From Lacinutrix sp. (GTDB taxonomy: Bacteria; Bacteroidota; Bacteroidia; Flavobacteriales; Flavobacteriaceae): DNA of 43,881 nucleotides. Positions 34,503-43,718 of the stretch are shown in pieces. The DNA is taken from NCBI RefSeq assembly GCF_023299985.1, contig NZ_JALZVX010000080.1, positions 1 through 43,881 of the forward strand. Direction: 5' to 3'. Positions within the stretch are counted from its first letter, which is position 1. Each line of letters begins with the position of its first letter. Below the pieces are notes generated by a model, which was not told where the DNA came from, did no database searches, and was given only the letters and a program-made list of their open reading frames with translations. The translations under genes and the position numbers were made by a program.

Positions 34503-34895
34503 TTACTGTGACTTTACTGCCAAAGATGACTTTATCTTATTTCTATTTGCAATGTCCATAATGTAAACGACATGTTTCATTTCTACATCTTGATCTGAAC
34601 GAATTGTAATTGATGGTGCTTCTTCATTTCCTAGTTTTGACATTAGTTCTGCTTCTAAAGCATCTTTAGAAACTTTTTTCATGTCTATATAATAATTGGT
34701 ATCCTTATCTACACTTACAGATATGTTTTTTGTCTGTGTGGTTTTACTTGTCGATTTTGGTAACAACAAATCTATAGCTTCGGCAGAAACTAGTGTTGAT
34801 GCAATCATAAAAAAGATAAGTAGTAGGAATACAATATCTGTCATTGAAGACATATTGAATTCTGGTGTTACTTTATTTCTTCCGCGTAAATTCAT
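34503..34895 (-). CDS. exbD: ExbD/TolR family biopolymer transporter
   Basis: A 130-residue inner-membrane protein with one transmembrane helix (about 17-35; TDIVFLLLIFFMIAST), preceded by the positive cytoplasmic stretch MNLRGRNKV. The conserved Asp in MTDIVF is the proton-carrying residue of ExbD/TolR motors. The remaining part is the periplasmic domain. It follows the ExbB homologue by 10 nt and precedes two tonB genes, so it belongs to a TonB motor for outer-membrane uptake. Confidence 0.93.
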   Translation of the reverse strand: MNLRGRNKVTPEFNMSSMTDIVFLLLIFFMIASTLVSAEAIDLLLPKSTSKTTQTKNISVSVDKDTNYYIDMKKVSKDALEAELMSKLGNEEAPSITIRSDQDVEMKHVVYIMDIANRNKIKSSLAVKSQ

Positions 34896-34905
34896 GAATT
34901 AGTTT

Positions 34906-35607
34906 TTAAATTGGTTCGTTTAAAAGGTCTAAAAACTCTAACGAGTTTGCTTCCATTTTGTAAACTATTTTATCTGTTTTTACAACTATGTGGTTGTATG
35001 CAATATATGCAACGATACCTACTACTAGTCCTCCTACGGTTGTTGTCATTGCTGTATATAGACCATCTGCTAATGTTTTAATATCTATAGAACCACCAGA
35101 ATTTGCTATTTCGAATATAGACAGTATCATTCCAATAACTGTTCCAAGAAATCCAATCATTGGTGCTGCACCTGAAATTGTTGCTAATACACTTACGTTT
35201 TTTTCTAGACTATAAACTTCTAAACGTCCTGCATTTTGAATTGCTGTATTAATATCGTCTAAAGGTTTCCCTATTCTAGAAATACCTTTACTAATTAATC
35301 TTGATACAGGTGAGTTTGCTTGAGAACATAAATTTTGAGCGGAATCAATTTTTCCATCACTTACGTAATCTTTAATTTGATTCATAAAGTTTGAATCTAC
35401 TTTAGAAGCCTCTTTAATAGCAAGGAGTCTTTCAAAATAAATATATAATGCAATTACAAATAAAACAAATAACAGACCTATTATTACTATTCCTGCTGTT
35501 CCTCCAGTTGTTATTAATTCTATTATTGATAGTGTTTTTTCTCCTGTTTCTCCATCTAATAAAGCTTCTGTATCTTGAGCCGTTTCTTGTATAAAAGTGC
35601 TAATCAT
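34906..35607 (-). CDS. exbB: ExbB/TolQ/MotA family proton channel
   Basis: A 233-residue membrane protein with three hydrophobic helices (about 33-56, 135-160 and 180-205). The MotA/TolQ/ExbB signature SGAAPMIGFLGTVIGMI and the third helix with AMTTTVGGLVVGIVAYIAYN are clear. With ExbD it forms the proton-driven motor that powers TonB. It is the first gene of exbB-exbD-tonB-tonB-folC; no consensus promoter was found in the 50 nt before it, so nhaD readthrough is possible. Confidence 0.93.
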   Translation of the reverse strand: MISTFIQETAQDTEALLDGETGEKTLSIIELITTGGTAGIVIIGLLFVLFVIALYIYFERLLAIKEASKVDSNFMNQIKDYVSDGKIDSAQNLCSQANSPVSRLISKGISRIGKPLDDINTAIQNAGRLEVYSLEKNVSVLATISGAAPMIGFLGTVIGMILSIFEIANSGGSIDIKTLADGLYTAMTTTVGGLVVGIVAYIAYNHIVVKTDKIVYKMEANSLEFLDLLNEPI

Positions 35608-35657
35608 TTTGTGTGGTTTTATAAGTGTATAACGTTTTTGTTTTTAATTACGTATTT

Positions 35658-37085
35658 TTAAAATAGAGTTCTTGTAAATAGGAATACTAATGCTCCAGCT
35701 AAGAAACCTACTAATGCTAGCCAAGATATTTTTTTAAAGTACCAGAAAAAATCTATTTTTTCCATTCCCATTGCAACAACACCTGCTGCAGATCCAATAA
35801 TTAACATACTTCCTCCTGTACCTGCTGAATAAGCTATAAAGTGCCATAATTGGTCGTCCATAGATTCTGTAAACATACCTAAACTTGCTGCTACTAATGG
35901 TACATTGTCTATTACGGCAGATCCAACACCTAATAAAAGAACTACTAAATCTGACACTTCTGTTCCTGCCATTTCTGTTCCCATTAACGGTATACCCTCT
36001 TTTAAAGTAGATGCAAAACCAAATAATGTGCCTAAAGATTCTAAAGCTGCTACTGCCATTAAAATTCCCAAGAAAAAAAGTATACTTGGTAATTCTATTT
36101 TAGATAACGAGTGGTGTACTGGACTATGGTGTGCATTTGCTTCGCTAACTTCATCGTCTATTTCTGTTAGGCTAAATTTAGATGAACTGTAAATCTCTGC
36201 GAAAATTGCTACGATTCCTAAAGATAACATCATGCCAACGTAAGGCGGTAAATGTGTAACAACTTTGAAGATTGGTACAAATATTATTGCTCCTAAACCT
36301 AAATATAGCATAGTGCCACTAAAACGACTTTTAGGCTTCTTGTTTGTTTCTTCTTCAATATCTAAATTACCTTTGAAAGCAGGTAAAAATGACGCAATAA
36401 AAGCAGGTACAATCATACATACTAATGATGGTAAAAATAAATACCCAAATAAATATCCTGTAGATACTTTATTACCAATCCAAAGCATTGTAGTTGTAAC
36501 ATCTCCAATTGGAGAGAAAGCACCTCCTGCATTTGCGGCGATTATTATTAACCCTGCATACCAAATACGTACGTTTCTATCTTTAACAATTTTTTGAAGT
36601 ATTGATATTAAAACTATTGTTGCTGTTAAATTGTCTATAATAGCAGATAATACAAATGCTAAACCACAGAAAATCCATAAAATTTTAGATTTCTTTTTAG
36701 TTTTTATAAAGTTTTTTATTGTTGAGAACCCATCGAAATAGTCAATAATTTCTACAATAGTCATTGCTCCTAATAAAAACACTAAAATCTCAGCTGTTTT
36801 ACCTAAGTGATGCAATAAGGTTTCTTCCATTATGTGCATTCTTCCATGTACAATATCTCCAGCAGTATTAGTTGTGTCTTCTAAACCTAAAGAAGTATAA
36901 CCTTTAACCAAACCATGATTAGCCGAATCGAACCATTGTGTAAACGAGTCTAATCCTAAAGAAATTAATGCCCAACTAATAGCCATCATCACTAAAGCAG
37001 GAATTAATTTATCTATTTTAATACTGTGTTCTAAAGTAATGGCTAAATAACCAAATACAAATACAAGAATAATTACTGTTTCCAT
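35658..37085 (-). CDS. nhaD: Sodium:proton antiporter NhaD
   Basis: A 475-residue inner-membrane antiporter of the NhaD/ArsB-like superfamily with about 12 hydrophobic segments. Motifs include HHLGKTAEILVFLLGAMTIVE, SAIIDNLTATIVL, ANAGGAFSPIGDVTTTMLW and a second repeat half with SAVIDNVPLVAASLGM and SAGTGGSMLIIGSAAG. NhaD exports sodium in exchange for protons, which fits a marine or saline habitat. It starts 16 nt after the dehydrogenase stop codon and is probably co-transcribed with that gene. Confidence 0.93.
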   Translation of the reverse strand: METVIILVFVFGYLAITLEHSIKIDKLIPALVMMAISWALISLGLDSFTQWFDSANHGLVKGYTSLGLEDTTNTAGDIVHGRMHIMEETLLHHLGKTAEILVFLLGAMTIVEIIDYFDGFSTIKNFIKTKKKSKILWIFCGLAFVLSAIIDNLTATIVLISILQKIVKDRNVRIWYAGLIIIAANAGGAFSPIGDVTTTMLWIGNKVSTGYLFGYLFLPSLVCMIVPAFIASFLPAFKGNLDIEEETNKKPKSRFSGTMLYLGLGAIIFVPIFKVVTHLPPYVGMMLSLGIVAIFAEIYSSSKFSLTEIDDEVSEANAHHSPVHHSLSKIELPSILFFLGILMAVAALESLGTLFGFASTLKEGIPLMGTEMAGTEVSDLVVLLLGVGSAVIDNVPLVAASLGMFTESMDDQLWHFIAYSAGTGGSMLIIGSAAGVVAMGMEKIDFFWYFKKISWLALVGFLAGALVFLFTRTLF

Positions 37086-37101
37086 AGTTTACTATAAAGG
37101 T

Positions 37102-38328
37102 TTAAACAAGTTGAGTTAATGCAATTTCGAATGCTGTTTTACTAATTTCTGTTTTGCTTGGGTTTTTATTGTACGTATTTTGAATTGCTTTTTTTATAAT
37201 ACTTGATGTATCGTCAAATATGGCATCATCTGTCATTTGTACTTTACGTTCCATAAAATATGCGAATACTCTAGCCATACCACAGTTTGAAATAAAGTCT
37301 GGAATTAAACTTACTTTTTCGTCTGTAGACTCCATGATGCTTCCAAAGAAAATTTCCTTGTCTGCAAAAGGCACATTTGCTCCACATGATATAACCTCTA
37401 ATCCTGTATTAATCATCTGGCTAATTTGGTCTTGAGTTATTAATCGTGAAGCAGCACAAGGTGCAAATATTTCTGTTTGTAGTGACCAAATGCGCTCATT
37501 CATTTCTGAGAATGGAATCATGTTTTCTGTAGCGAGTGTATTGCCATCTTTTGTTAAGAAGAAATTTGTGATTTCATCAAAAGAAAAACCGTTTTCGTTA
37601 ATAACACCTCCTGATATATCAATAATTCCAACAATTTTAGCACCCATTTGAGCTAAGTAGTATGCTGCAGCAGATCCTACGTTTCCAAAACCTTGAACAA
37701 CTGCTCGCTTACCAACTACACTTCCTCCATAAATTTCGTAATAATGTTTTACTGCTTCGGCAACACCATAACCAGTAATCATATCTGCGATTGTATATTT
37801 TTTAGCAACGTTTGGAGAAAAACCTGGATTTTCAATAACTTTAATAACACCTTGACGTAATTGTCCTATTCTATTAATTTTATCAGCTTCTGTGGGTTTA
37901 AAATGTCCATTAAAAACACCTTCTTGAGGATGCCAAACTCCAGATTGTTCTGTAATTGGAATTACTTCGTGAATTTCATCTACATTTAAATCTCCTCCTG
38001 TTCCATAATAGCTTTTAAGTAATGGTGAAACAGCTTTATACCAACGCTCTAAAACTCCTTTTTTTCTTGGGTCTTTAGGATCAAAATTAATACCTGATTT
38101 TGCACCTCCAATTGCTGGTCCAGAAACAGTAAATTTAACTTCCATTGTTTTTGCTAGAGATAAAACCTCGTTCATGTCAAGACCTTTTCTCATTCTTGTT
38201 CCTCCTCCTGCAGCTCCTCCACGAAGTGAGTTTATTACTGTCCAACCTTCAGCTTCAGTCTCTGCATCTTTCCAATTAAAGATTATTTCTGGTTCTTTAT
38301 TTTCGTATTTTTTTAGTAGTTCTTTCAT
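37102..38328 (-). CDS. Glu/Leu/Phe/Val family amino-acid dehydrogenase
   Basis: A 408-residue NAD(P)-dependent amino-acid dehydrogenase. The substrate domain has GGAAGGGTRM and VSGPAIGGAKSGINFDP with the catalytic lysine, and YGTGGDLNVDE. The Rossmann domain has VVQGFGNVGSAAAYYLAQMGAKIVGI, followed by FAPCAASRLI and the SCGANVP motif. The length and the GGAKSGI form are nearer leucine/phenylalanine dehydrogenases than hexameric glutamate dehydrogenase, but sequence alone does not settle the substrate. It precedes nhaD; a possible -7 box lies at 38434-38441. Confidence 0.88.
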   Translation of the reverse strand: MKELLKKYENKEPEIIFNWKDAETEAEGWTVINSLRGGAAGGGTRMRKGLDMNEVLSLAKTMEVKFTVSGPAIGGAKSGINFDPKDPRKKGVLERWYKAVSPLLKSYYGTGGDLNVDEIHEVIPITEQSGVWHPQEGVFNGHFKPTEADKINRIGQLRQGVIKVIENPGFSPNVAKKYTIADMITGYGVAEAVKHYYEIYGGSVVGKRAVVQGFGNVGSAAAYYLAQMGAKIVGIIDISGGVINENGFSFDEITNFFLTKDGNTLATENMIPFSEMNERIWSLQTEIFAPCAASRLITQDQISQMINTGLEVISCGANVPFADKEIFFGSIMESTDEKVSLIPDFISNCGMARVFAYFMERKVQMTDDAIFDDTSSIIKKAIQNTYNKNPSKTEISKTAFEIALTQLV

Positions 38329-38433
38329 TTAAAGTGTCTTGAATCTTATTTAACTTTTAATTATTTTTTATCTTTAATTTAAGCTAAGCGTAGCTAAAGT
38401 TGATTCATTTTGAAAGTTTTATATTAGTTTAAC

Positions 38434-38441
38434 AAATATAA
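38434..38441 (-). promoter_or_regulatory. Possible -7 box for the amino-acid dehydrogenase and nhaD
   Basis: TATATTTG on the minus strand matches TAnnTTTG about 106 nt upstream of the start codon. No good -33 box is visible. Confidence 0.4.
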
Positions 38442-38478
38442 AAAACTAAAGGTGCTTAATGTTAAAATTTTCGTTTTT

Positions 38479-39543
38479 TTAAGATGAAAAAATAACACCT
38501 GAAGAATGGTCTTTTTTTGCGCCTGTAACACTAGCTAAACAATTGTTTTCATTTCTAAGTTTTAAAACACCTAAAAAACCAAAAACTAAAGCCTCCTTAA
38601 ACTCTATTATTTCTGTAGTAGGTGTTTTAATATTTGTATGGCTTAAATCTTTAATTCGTTCCATTAAAAAAACATTAAAAACACCACCACCAGAGACTAA
38701 AACTGAAGCTTTTTGTTGCTTATTAAGCACTTTAGAAATTTGAATAGCAATGTGCTCTACAAATGTTCTTAAAACATCTTTTATTGAAAGGTTATAACGC
38801 TCAATTAATGGAAATATAATTTGGTTAACCCATTCTAAACCTAAGGATTTGGGATAGCTTGCTTTATAGAAATCTAAGTTGTTTAATTCTTTTAATAAAT
38901 TATTATCTAGTTCTCCTTCCTGTGCTAGTTTTCCTTTATTATCGTAAGCAAAACCTAATTTAGAAACATAATTATTAAGTACTATGTTAGCAGGACAAAT
39001 ATCGAAAGCAATACGCTTACCATTGATTTGAGTGGAGACATTTGCAAAGCCACCTAAGTTTACACAATAGTTATAATTAGAAAACAACAATGCGTCTCCT
39101 ATTGGTACTAAAGGTGCTCCTTGACCTCCTAAAGCAACATCTTGTATTCTAAAATTACATACTATAGTTTTGTTTAATACTTTATGTAAAATAGGAAGGT
39201 TTCCTATTTGGTATGTTAATCTGTTTTCTGGTTCATGTAACGCAGTATGTCCATGAGAGCAAATAGCGTCAATTTCTAAAATATTATTACGTTTAATAAA
39301 GCTGTCTATAACTTCTACAAGATATAGTGAGTAATCTACATCTAATGGTTTTAATTCTTTCTTTGAGAAATTAACCAAAGTCTTTAACTTATCGATCCAT
39401 TCTTCTGTGTAAGCTATAGTTTCTGCTTTAATAAGTTTGTAAGTCCAACTAATATCTAAATTAAAATTAATTAAAGCTAAATCTATTCCATCTAAAGAAG
39501 TGCCAGACATAACACCAATGACGGTGTATTCATTTTTTATCAT
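38479..39543 (-). CDS. anmK: Anhydro-N-acetylmuramic acid kinase
   Basis: A 354-residue sugar kinase that phosphorylates and opens 1,6-anhydroMurNAc during cell-wall recycling. The N terminus holds GVMSGTSLDGIDLA (ATP binding), followed by CSHGHTALHEP, NFRIQDVALGGQGAPLVPIGD and NLGGFANVS, and the ATPase-fold motif VLVSGGGVFNVFLMERI. Length is typical for the family. It is divergent from the acyl-CoA dehydrogenase and transcribed toward the amino-acid dehydrogenase. Confidence 0.95.
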   Translation of the reverse strand: MIKNEYTVIGVMSGTSLDGIDLALINFNLDISWTYKLIKAETIAYTEEWIDKLKTLVNFSKKELKPLDVDYSLYLVEVIDSFIKRNNILEIDAICSHGHTALHEPENRLTYQIGNLPILHKVLNKTIVCNFRIQDVALGGQGAPLVPIGDALLFSNYNYCVNLGGFANVSTQINGKRIAFDICPANIVLNNYVSKLGFAYDNKGKLAQEGELDNNLLKELNNLDFYKASYPKSLGLEWVNQIIFPLIERYNLSIKDVLRTFVEHIAIQISKVLNKQQKASVLVSGGGVFNVFLMERIKDLSHTNIKTPTTEIIEFKEALVFGFLGVLKLRNENNCLASVTGAKKDHSSGVIFSS

Positions 39544-39567
39544 ATTCAGTAAAAATAGAAATATCTA

Positions 39568-39598
39568 TTGACAAAAAGCCAATAAAGAGCTATATTTG
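39568..39598 (+). promoter_or_regulatory. Promoter of the acyl-CoA dehydrogenase
   Basis: TTG (39568-39570), a 20-nt spacer and TATATTTG (39591-39598), a full match to the Bacteroidota consensus. Transcription would start near 39605, about 30 nt before the ATG at 39635. Confidence 0.82.
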
Positions 39599-39634
39599 TA
39601 TTCAACTTTTATCAAATTAATAGTACTTATAAAT

Positions 39635-40774
39635 ATGGATTTTAGCTTAACAGAAGAACATATAATGATACGCGACGCAGCTCGTGATTTTGCGCAAACA
39701 GAATTACTACCTGGTGTTATAGAACGTGACAATAAACAAGAATTCCCTAATGAATTAGTAAAAAAAATGGGCGATTTAGGTTTTATGGGTATTATGGTAG
39801 ATCCAAAATATGGAGGAAGTGGAATGGACGCAATTTCTTATGTTTTAATAATGGAAGAACTTTCTAAGATTGATGCTTCTGCTTCTGTAATTGTGTCTGT
39901 AAACAACTCGTTAGTTTGCTATGGAATAGAGGCTTATGGAAATGAAGAACAAAAACAAAAATATTTGACTAAACTCGCTACTGGTGAGTTTGTAGGTGCT
40001 TTTTGTTTAAGTGAGCCTGAAGCTGGTAGTGATGCAACTTCGCAAAGAACCACTGCAATAGACAAAGGTGATCATTACGTAATTAATGGAACAAAAAACT
40101 GGATTACAAGTGGAGGAAGATCTGATATATATTTAGTAATTGCGCAAACCGATAAACACAAAGGTTCTCATGGAATTAATGCTTTTATTGTAGAAAAAGG
40201 AACACCTGGTTTTGATATTGGACCTAAAGAAGATAAATTAGGAATAAGAGGAAGCGATACGCATACCTTGCAGTTTAATGATGTAAAAGTTCCAAAAGAA
40301 AATAGAATTGGAGCGAATGGTTCTGGATTTAGATTTGCAATGAAAACTATCTCTGGAGGACGAATAGGTATTGCAGCACAAGCATTAGGTATTGCTTCTG
40401 GAGCTTATGAACTAGCATTAAAATACTCTAAAGAACGTAAAGCTTTTGGCACAGAAATTTGCAACCATCAAGCTATTGCTTTTAAATTAGCAGATATGTA
40501 TACTGAAATTGAAGCTGCAAGAATGCTTGTAATGAAGTCTGCCTGGGATAAAGACCAAGGTAATAACTATGATATGTCTAGTGCAATGGCAAAATTATAT
40601 GCCTCTAAAGTAGCAATGGAACAAACAGTTGAAGCTGTACAAATTCATGGTGGAAATGGTTTTGTAAAAGAATACCATGTTGAGCGTATGATGCGTGATG
40701 CTAAGATTACACAAATTTATGAAGGTACTTCTGAAATACAAAAAATTGTAATTTCTAGAGGTGTTATCAAATAA
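39635..40774 (+). CDS. Acyl-CoA dehydrogenase
   Basis: A 379-residue FAD enzyme that oxidises acyl-CoA to enoyl-CoA in beta-oxidation or amino-acid breakdown. Motifs: FCLSEPEAGSDA and NGTKNWITSGG (FAD and substrate binding), ALGIASGAYELALKYSKERKAFG, QIHGGNGFVKEYHVERMMRD and the catalytic Glu363 in QIYEGTSEIQ, the position used by short- and medium-chain enzymes. The frame extends upstream through the promoter to a TTG, so the ATG at 39635 is chosen. It is a single-gene unit between a consensus promoter and a terminator. Confidence 0.94.
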   Translation: MDFSLTEEHIMIRDAARDFAQTELLPGVIERDNKQEFPNELVKKMGDLGFMGIMVDPKYGGSGMDAISYVLIMEELSKIDASASVIVSVNNSLVCYGIEAYGNEEQKQKYLTKLATGEFVGAFCLSEPEAGSDATSQRTTAIDKGDHYVINGTKNWITSGGRSDIYLVIAQTDKHKGSHGINAFIVEKGTPGFDIGPKEDKLGIRGSDTHTLQFNDVKVPKENRIGANGSGFRFAMKTISGGRIGIAAQALGIASGAYELALKYSKERKAFGTEICNHQAIAFKLADMYTEIEAARMLVMKSAWDKDQGNNYDMSSAMAKLYASKVAMEQTVEAVQIHGGNGFVKEYHVERMMRDAKITQIYEGTSEIQKIVISRGVIK

Positions 40775-40797
40775 TAAATAACATTTAAAAATTATAT

Positions 40798-40830
40798 AAA
40801 AGCTTCGGAATTTATTTCGAAGCTTTTTTA
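40798..40830 (+). terminator. Shared terminator between acyl-CoA dehydrogenase and helicase genes
   Basis: AAAAGCTTCGGAA pairs with TTTCGAAGCTTTT, a 10-bp core with A and T runs on both sides. It serves the plus-strand gene and overlaps the stop codon of the convergent helicase (40828), so it may be bidirectional. Confidence 0.82.
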
Positions 40831-43266
40831 TTTATTAGATAAATCGTCTAAAACCAAACGCAATTCTCCAAAAGTATATTTATTATCTATTTTATGTTTT
40901 AAATCTGAAATATTCTCAAACTTCTGTTTTGGAATAATAGCTTTTAGTTCTTTATAATGTTTTTCTGAAATTAAATCTAAAATTTTAACTTCTCCTGAAG
41001 TAATAAAACTGGCTAAATGCCCAATAATTGTATTTACATTTAAATCACGCTCCATAGCAATTTGCTCTACAGATTTGCCAGATTTAAATAATTGTAAAGA
41101 AGTTCTATTAGTATCTCCTCTTTTTCGCTTTGGTTTTGGAACTTCAAAAATCTCAACAATTTTAGACGTTTGTATATCATTTTCATCGCAATATTCCCTT
41201 ATTATTTTTAATATATCGGTTCCATATTTTTTAACTCGTGTCTTACCAAAACCATTAACCTTTAATAATTCAGCTTTATTAGTTGGTAAAGTTTCACACA
41301 TTTCATATAAAGATTTCTGATTAAAAATTTGATAATGAATTAAGTCTTTATCGTTAGCTATTGTGTTTCTTAATTCACGAAGCAACTCAAATAACTCTAC
41401 GTTAGTAGTTCCATCAACTACTGTTTTTCTTGCTTTTTTTGGAGCTTCTTTAGCTAAGAAAACAGACTTGGCTCTTAATTCTAAGAAATTCTCAACTTTA
41501 AACCCATCAGCAAATCCTTTGAAATAAAGTAGCTTTATAGCTAATAATTCTTCAAATCCATCTAAAGCTTTAGTTAGATCATTTTCTATTGCTTTATTAT
41601 CTGTAGTAAAGTTAAAAGTTTTATAAGGCTCAATAATTTTTATTTCAACTTCATTCCTATAGTAATCTAATGCCTTTATAAAACGCATTTGTATTTCTTT
41701 ACTTGATTCTGGAATTAGTGTTATTTCAGAAAGCTCAGATAACTGAGTTTTAAAAGCATTTGCAACTTTAAGTAAATTTGTAATACAGTCTTTAATAGAT
41801 AATAATGGAGCTTCAATTTCACCTTCAATACTTCCTCTATTTTTGTAATAAACATCTAAAACACGGTTTACAGGATATAAAAATTTATAGAAGTTAAAAA
41901 TTTCGGAAATTAGATTAAGCTGAAAACTTGATTTTGATTGCTCTAAAATTTTTTCGTCAGGTTGATTTTCTTCTGCCTTTTTATTAAACGTAATTACGTT
42001 ATCATCACTTATAATTTGATTAGAACTAATTTTACTTTTTAAAACTAGACCTTCTAAACTTTTACAACGACTCAGCGCTACATAAGTTTGTCCATGAGCA
42101 AAAGCTCCTTGAGCATCTATTATAGCTTTTTCAAAAGTTAAACCTTGGCTTTTATGTATTGTAATTGACCAAGCTAAACGTAATGGCATTTGTGTATAAG
42201 ATCCAATTCTATTTTCAGTTATTTCTTTAGTATCATTATCAACGGTATAATTTATATTTTCCCATAATTCTGGAGTAGTAATAATATTGAAATCATCGTT
42301 TGGACATTTTACAACAACTTCATTCTTATCTAATAGAATCACTTTTCCAATTTTACCATTAAAATAACGTTTATCAGCAGAACTATCATTCTTAATAAAC
42401 ATAACTTGAGCACCAACTTTCAACATTAATTCCTCCTTATTAGGATATGAAAATTCTGGAAATTTACCGTCTATGGATGCTTTATAACAAAGCTTAAAAC
42501 CATTTAATTTATCCAGCTCTGTTTTATTAGTTTTTTCTGCTTTATTATTATGAGTTGTTAAAGAAATATAACCTTCTTCTTCTTTAGGTGAAAAATCTGG
42601 TTCAAATCTTTTGTTTAATTCATCGGCAGAAGATTGAGTTAAAGTATTTGTTCTAATTTCATTTAAAATATCTATAAATTTAGGATTATCTTGTCTGTAA
42701 ATATGTCTTAATTCAACGGTTACAGCATTACATTCTTTGTATGACAAACTACTAAAAAAGAAAGCATTTTTATAAAAAGGTTTTAATAAATGCCATTCAT
42801 TTTCTTTTACAACAGGAGATAATTGTTGTAAGTCTCCAATCATTAATATCTGTACACCTCCAAAAACAAGGTCTCTATTCCTATATCTTTTTAAAGTTTT
42901 ATCAATACCATCTAATAAATCTGCTCGAACCATACTAATTTCATCAATAACTAATAAATCCATAGATTTAATAATATTAATTTTCGTTCTACCGAATTTC
43001 CTATTAAATCCTACGGAACCATTTAGGTCATCATTAGGTAGTATAGGTCCAAATGGCATCTGAAAAAAAGAATGTATAGTTACTCCTTTAGCATTGATAG
43101 CTGCAACTCCTGTTGGAGCCACAACTACCATTCTTTTTAGAGATTTCATTTTTAACTTGTGTAAAAAAGTAGTTTTGCCAGTTCCTGCTTTTCCAGTCAA
43201 GAACACATTCCTGTCAGTATTATTAACAAAATTCCAAGCTAAATCTAATTCCTTATTTGTCGTCAT
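40828..43266 (-). CDS. PIF1/RecD-like helicase with HRDC and helix-turn-helix regions
   Basis: An 812-residue superfamily 1B DNA helicase. Walker A TGKAGTGKTTF (Lys31), APTGVAAINAKGVTIHSFF (motif Ia), LVIDEISMVRADLLD (motif II), MIGDLQQLSPV (motif III), and the late TIHKSQGLTFEKAIID with YVALSRCKSLEGL (motifs V-VI) identify the PIF1-like type. After about residue 440 comes a helical middle part, then an HRDC-like domain (ELFELLRELRNTIAND, NGFGKTRVKKYG) and a C-terminal helix-turn-helix (SLQLFKSGKSVEQIAMERD, about 730-765). Such proteins occur singly in Bacteroidota genomes and are probably used in replication or repair. It is monocistronic. Confidence 0.9.
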   Translation of the reverse strand: MTTNKELDLAWNFVNNTDRNVFLTGKAGTGKTTFLHKLKMKSLKRMVVVAPTGVAAINAKGVTIHSFFQMPFGPILPNDDLNGSVGFNRKFGRTKINIIKSMDLLVIDEISMVRADLLDGIDKTLKRYRNRDLVFGGVQILMIGDLQQLSPVVKENEWHLLKPFYKNAFFFSSLSYKECNAVTVELRHIYRQDNPKFIDILNEIRTNTLTQSSADELNKRFEPDFSPKEEEGYISLTTHNNKAEKTNKTELDKLNGFKLCYKASIDGKFPEFSYPNKEELMLKVGAQVMFIKNDSSADKRYFNGKIGKVILLDKNEVVVKCPNDDFNIITTPELWENINYTVDNDTKEITENRIGSYTQMPLRLAWSITIHKSQGLTFEKAIIDAQGAFAHGQTYVALSRCKSLEGLVLKSKISSNQIISDDNVITFNKKAEENQPDEKILEQSKSSFQLNLISEIFNFYKFLYPVNRVLDVYYKNRGSIEGEIEAPLLSIKDCITNLLKVANAFKTQLSELSEITLIPESSKEIQMRFIKALDYYRNEVEIKIIEPYKTFNFTTDNKAIENDLTKALDGFEELLAIKLLYFKGFADGFKVENFLELRAKSVFLAKEAPKKARKTVVDGTTNVELFELLRELRNTIANDKDLIHYQIFNQKSLYEMCETLPTNKAELLKVNGFGKTRVKKYGTDILKIIREYCDENDIQTSKIVEIFEVPKPKRKRGDTNRTSLQLFKSGKSVEQIAMERDLNVNTIIGHLASFITSGEVKILDLISEKHYKELKAIIPKQKFENISDLKHKIDNKYTFGELRLVLDDLSNK

Positions 43267-43438
43267 TTATAGTTTTTGAATATAAACCCATAAGATAATT
43301 AAAATGAATATTTAATATGCTTCGTTTCTAATAAAAATAAAAACTTATTATTGGCTATGTTCTTTTTTTTATAAAAAAGAAACACAAAAAAGGATGCTAG
43401 TATTATCACTCACTAAAGCCAATACTAAAAAGTTTTAA

Positions 43439-43473
43439 ACAAAAAAATCCTAAACAACTAAATGTTTAGGATT
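43439..43473 (-). terminator. rRNA operon terminator
   Basis: AATCCTAAACA (43446-43456) pairs perfectly with TGTTTAGGATT (43463-43473) around ACTAAA. On the minus strand it is followed by T's. It lies 8 nt past the 5S rRNA 3' end. Confidence 0.88.
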
Positions 43474-43480
43474 CTCTAAA

Positions 43481-43587
43481 AAAGGCGACGACCTACTCTC
43501 CCACAAGTGTAGTACCATCGGCGCAAATAGGCTTAACTTCTCTGTTCGGAATGGTAAGAGGTGAGCCCTATCGCTATAATCACCTTA
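43481..43587 (-). rRNA. rrf: 5S ribosomal RNA
   Basis: The minus strand reads as a 5S rRNA of about 107 nt. It has the conserved CCATTCCGAACAGAGAAGTTAAG core, the GATGGTACT segment and GGGAGAGTAGGTCGTCGCC at the 3' end; AAGGTGA at the 5' end pairs with TCGCCTT at the 3' end. The ends are set from that pairing and could shift by a few bases. Confidence 0.93.
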
Positions 43588-43718
43588 AATTTTTCGGTGT
43601 GTGTAGTTTATATTTCATAATCTACTTACCGTATAAAATAACATATTGAAAAAAGGTCGATAATCAACTATTTACATGAAAACTTAAATATTATATTGTA
43701 TTTAATAAAAAAACAGGC

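Noticed and set aside
43588-43718. tRNA gene in the 23S-5S spacer
   Set aside because: No cloverleaf or T-arm sequence is present in the 131-nt spacer.
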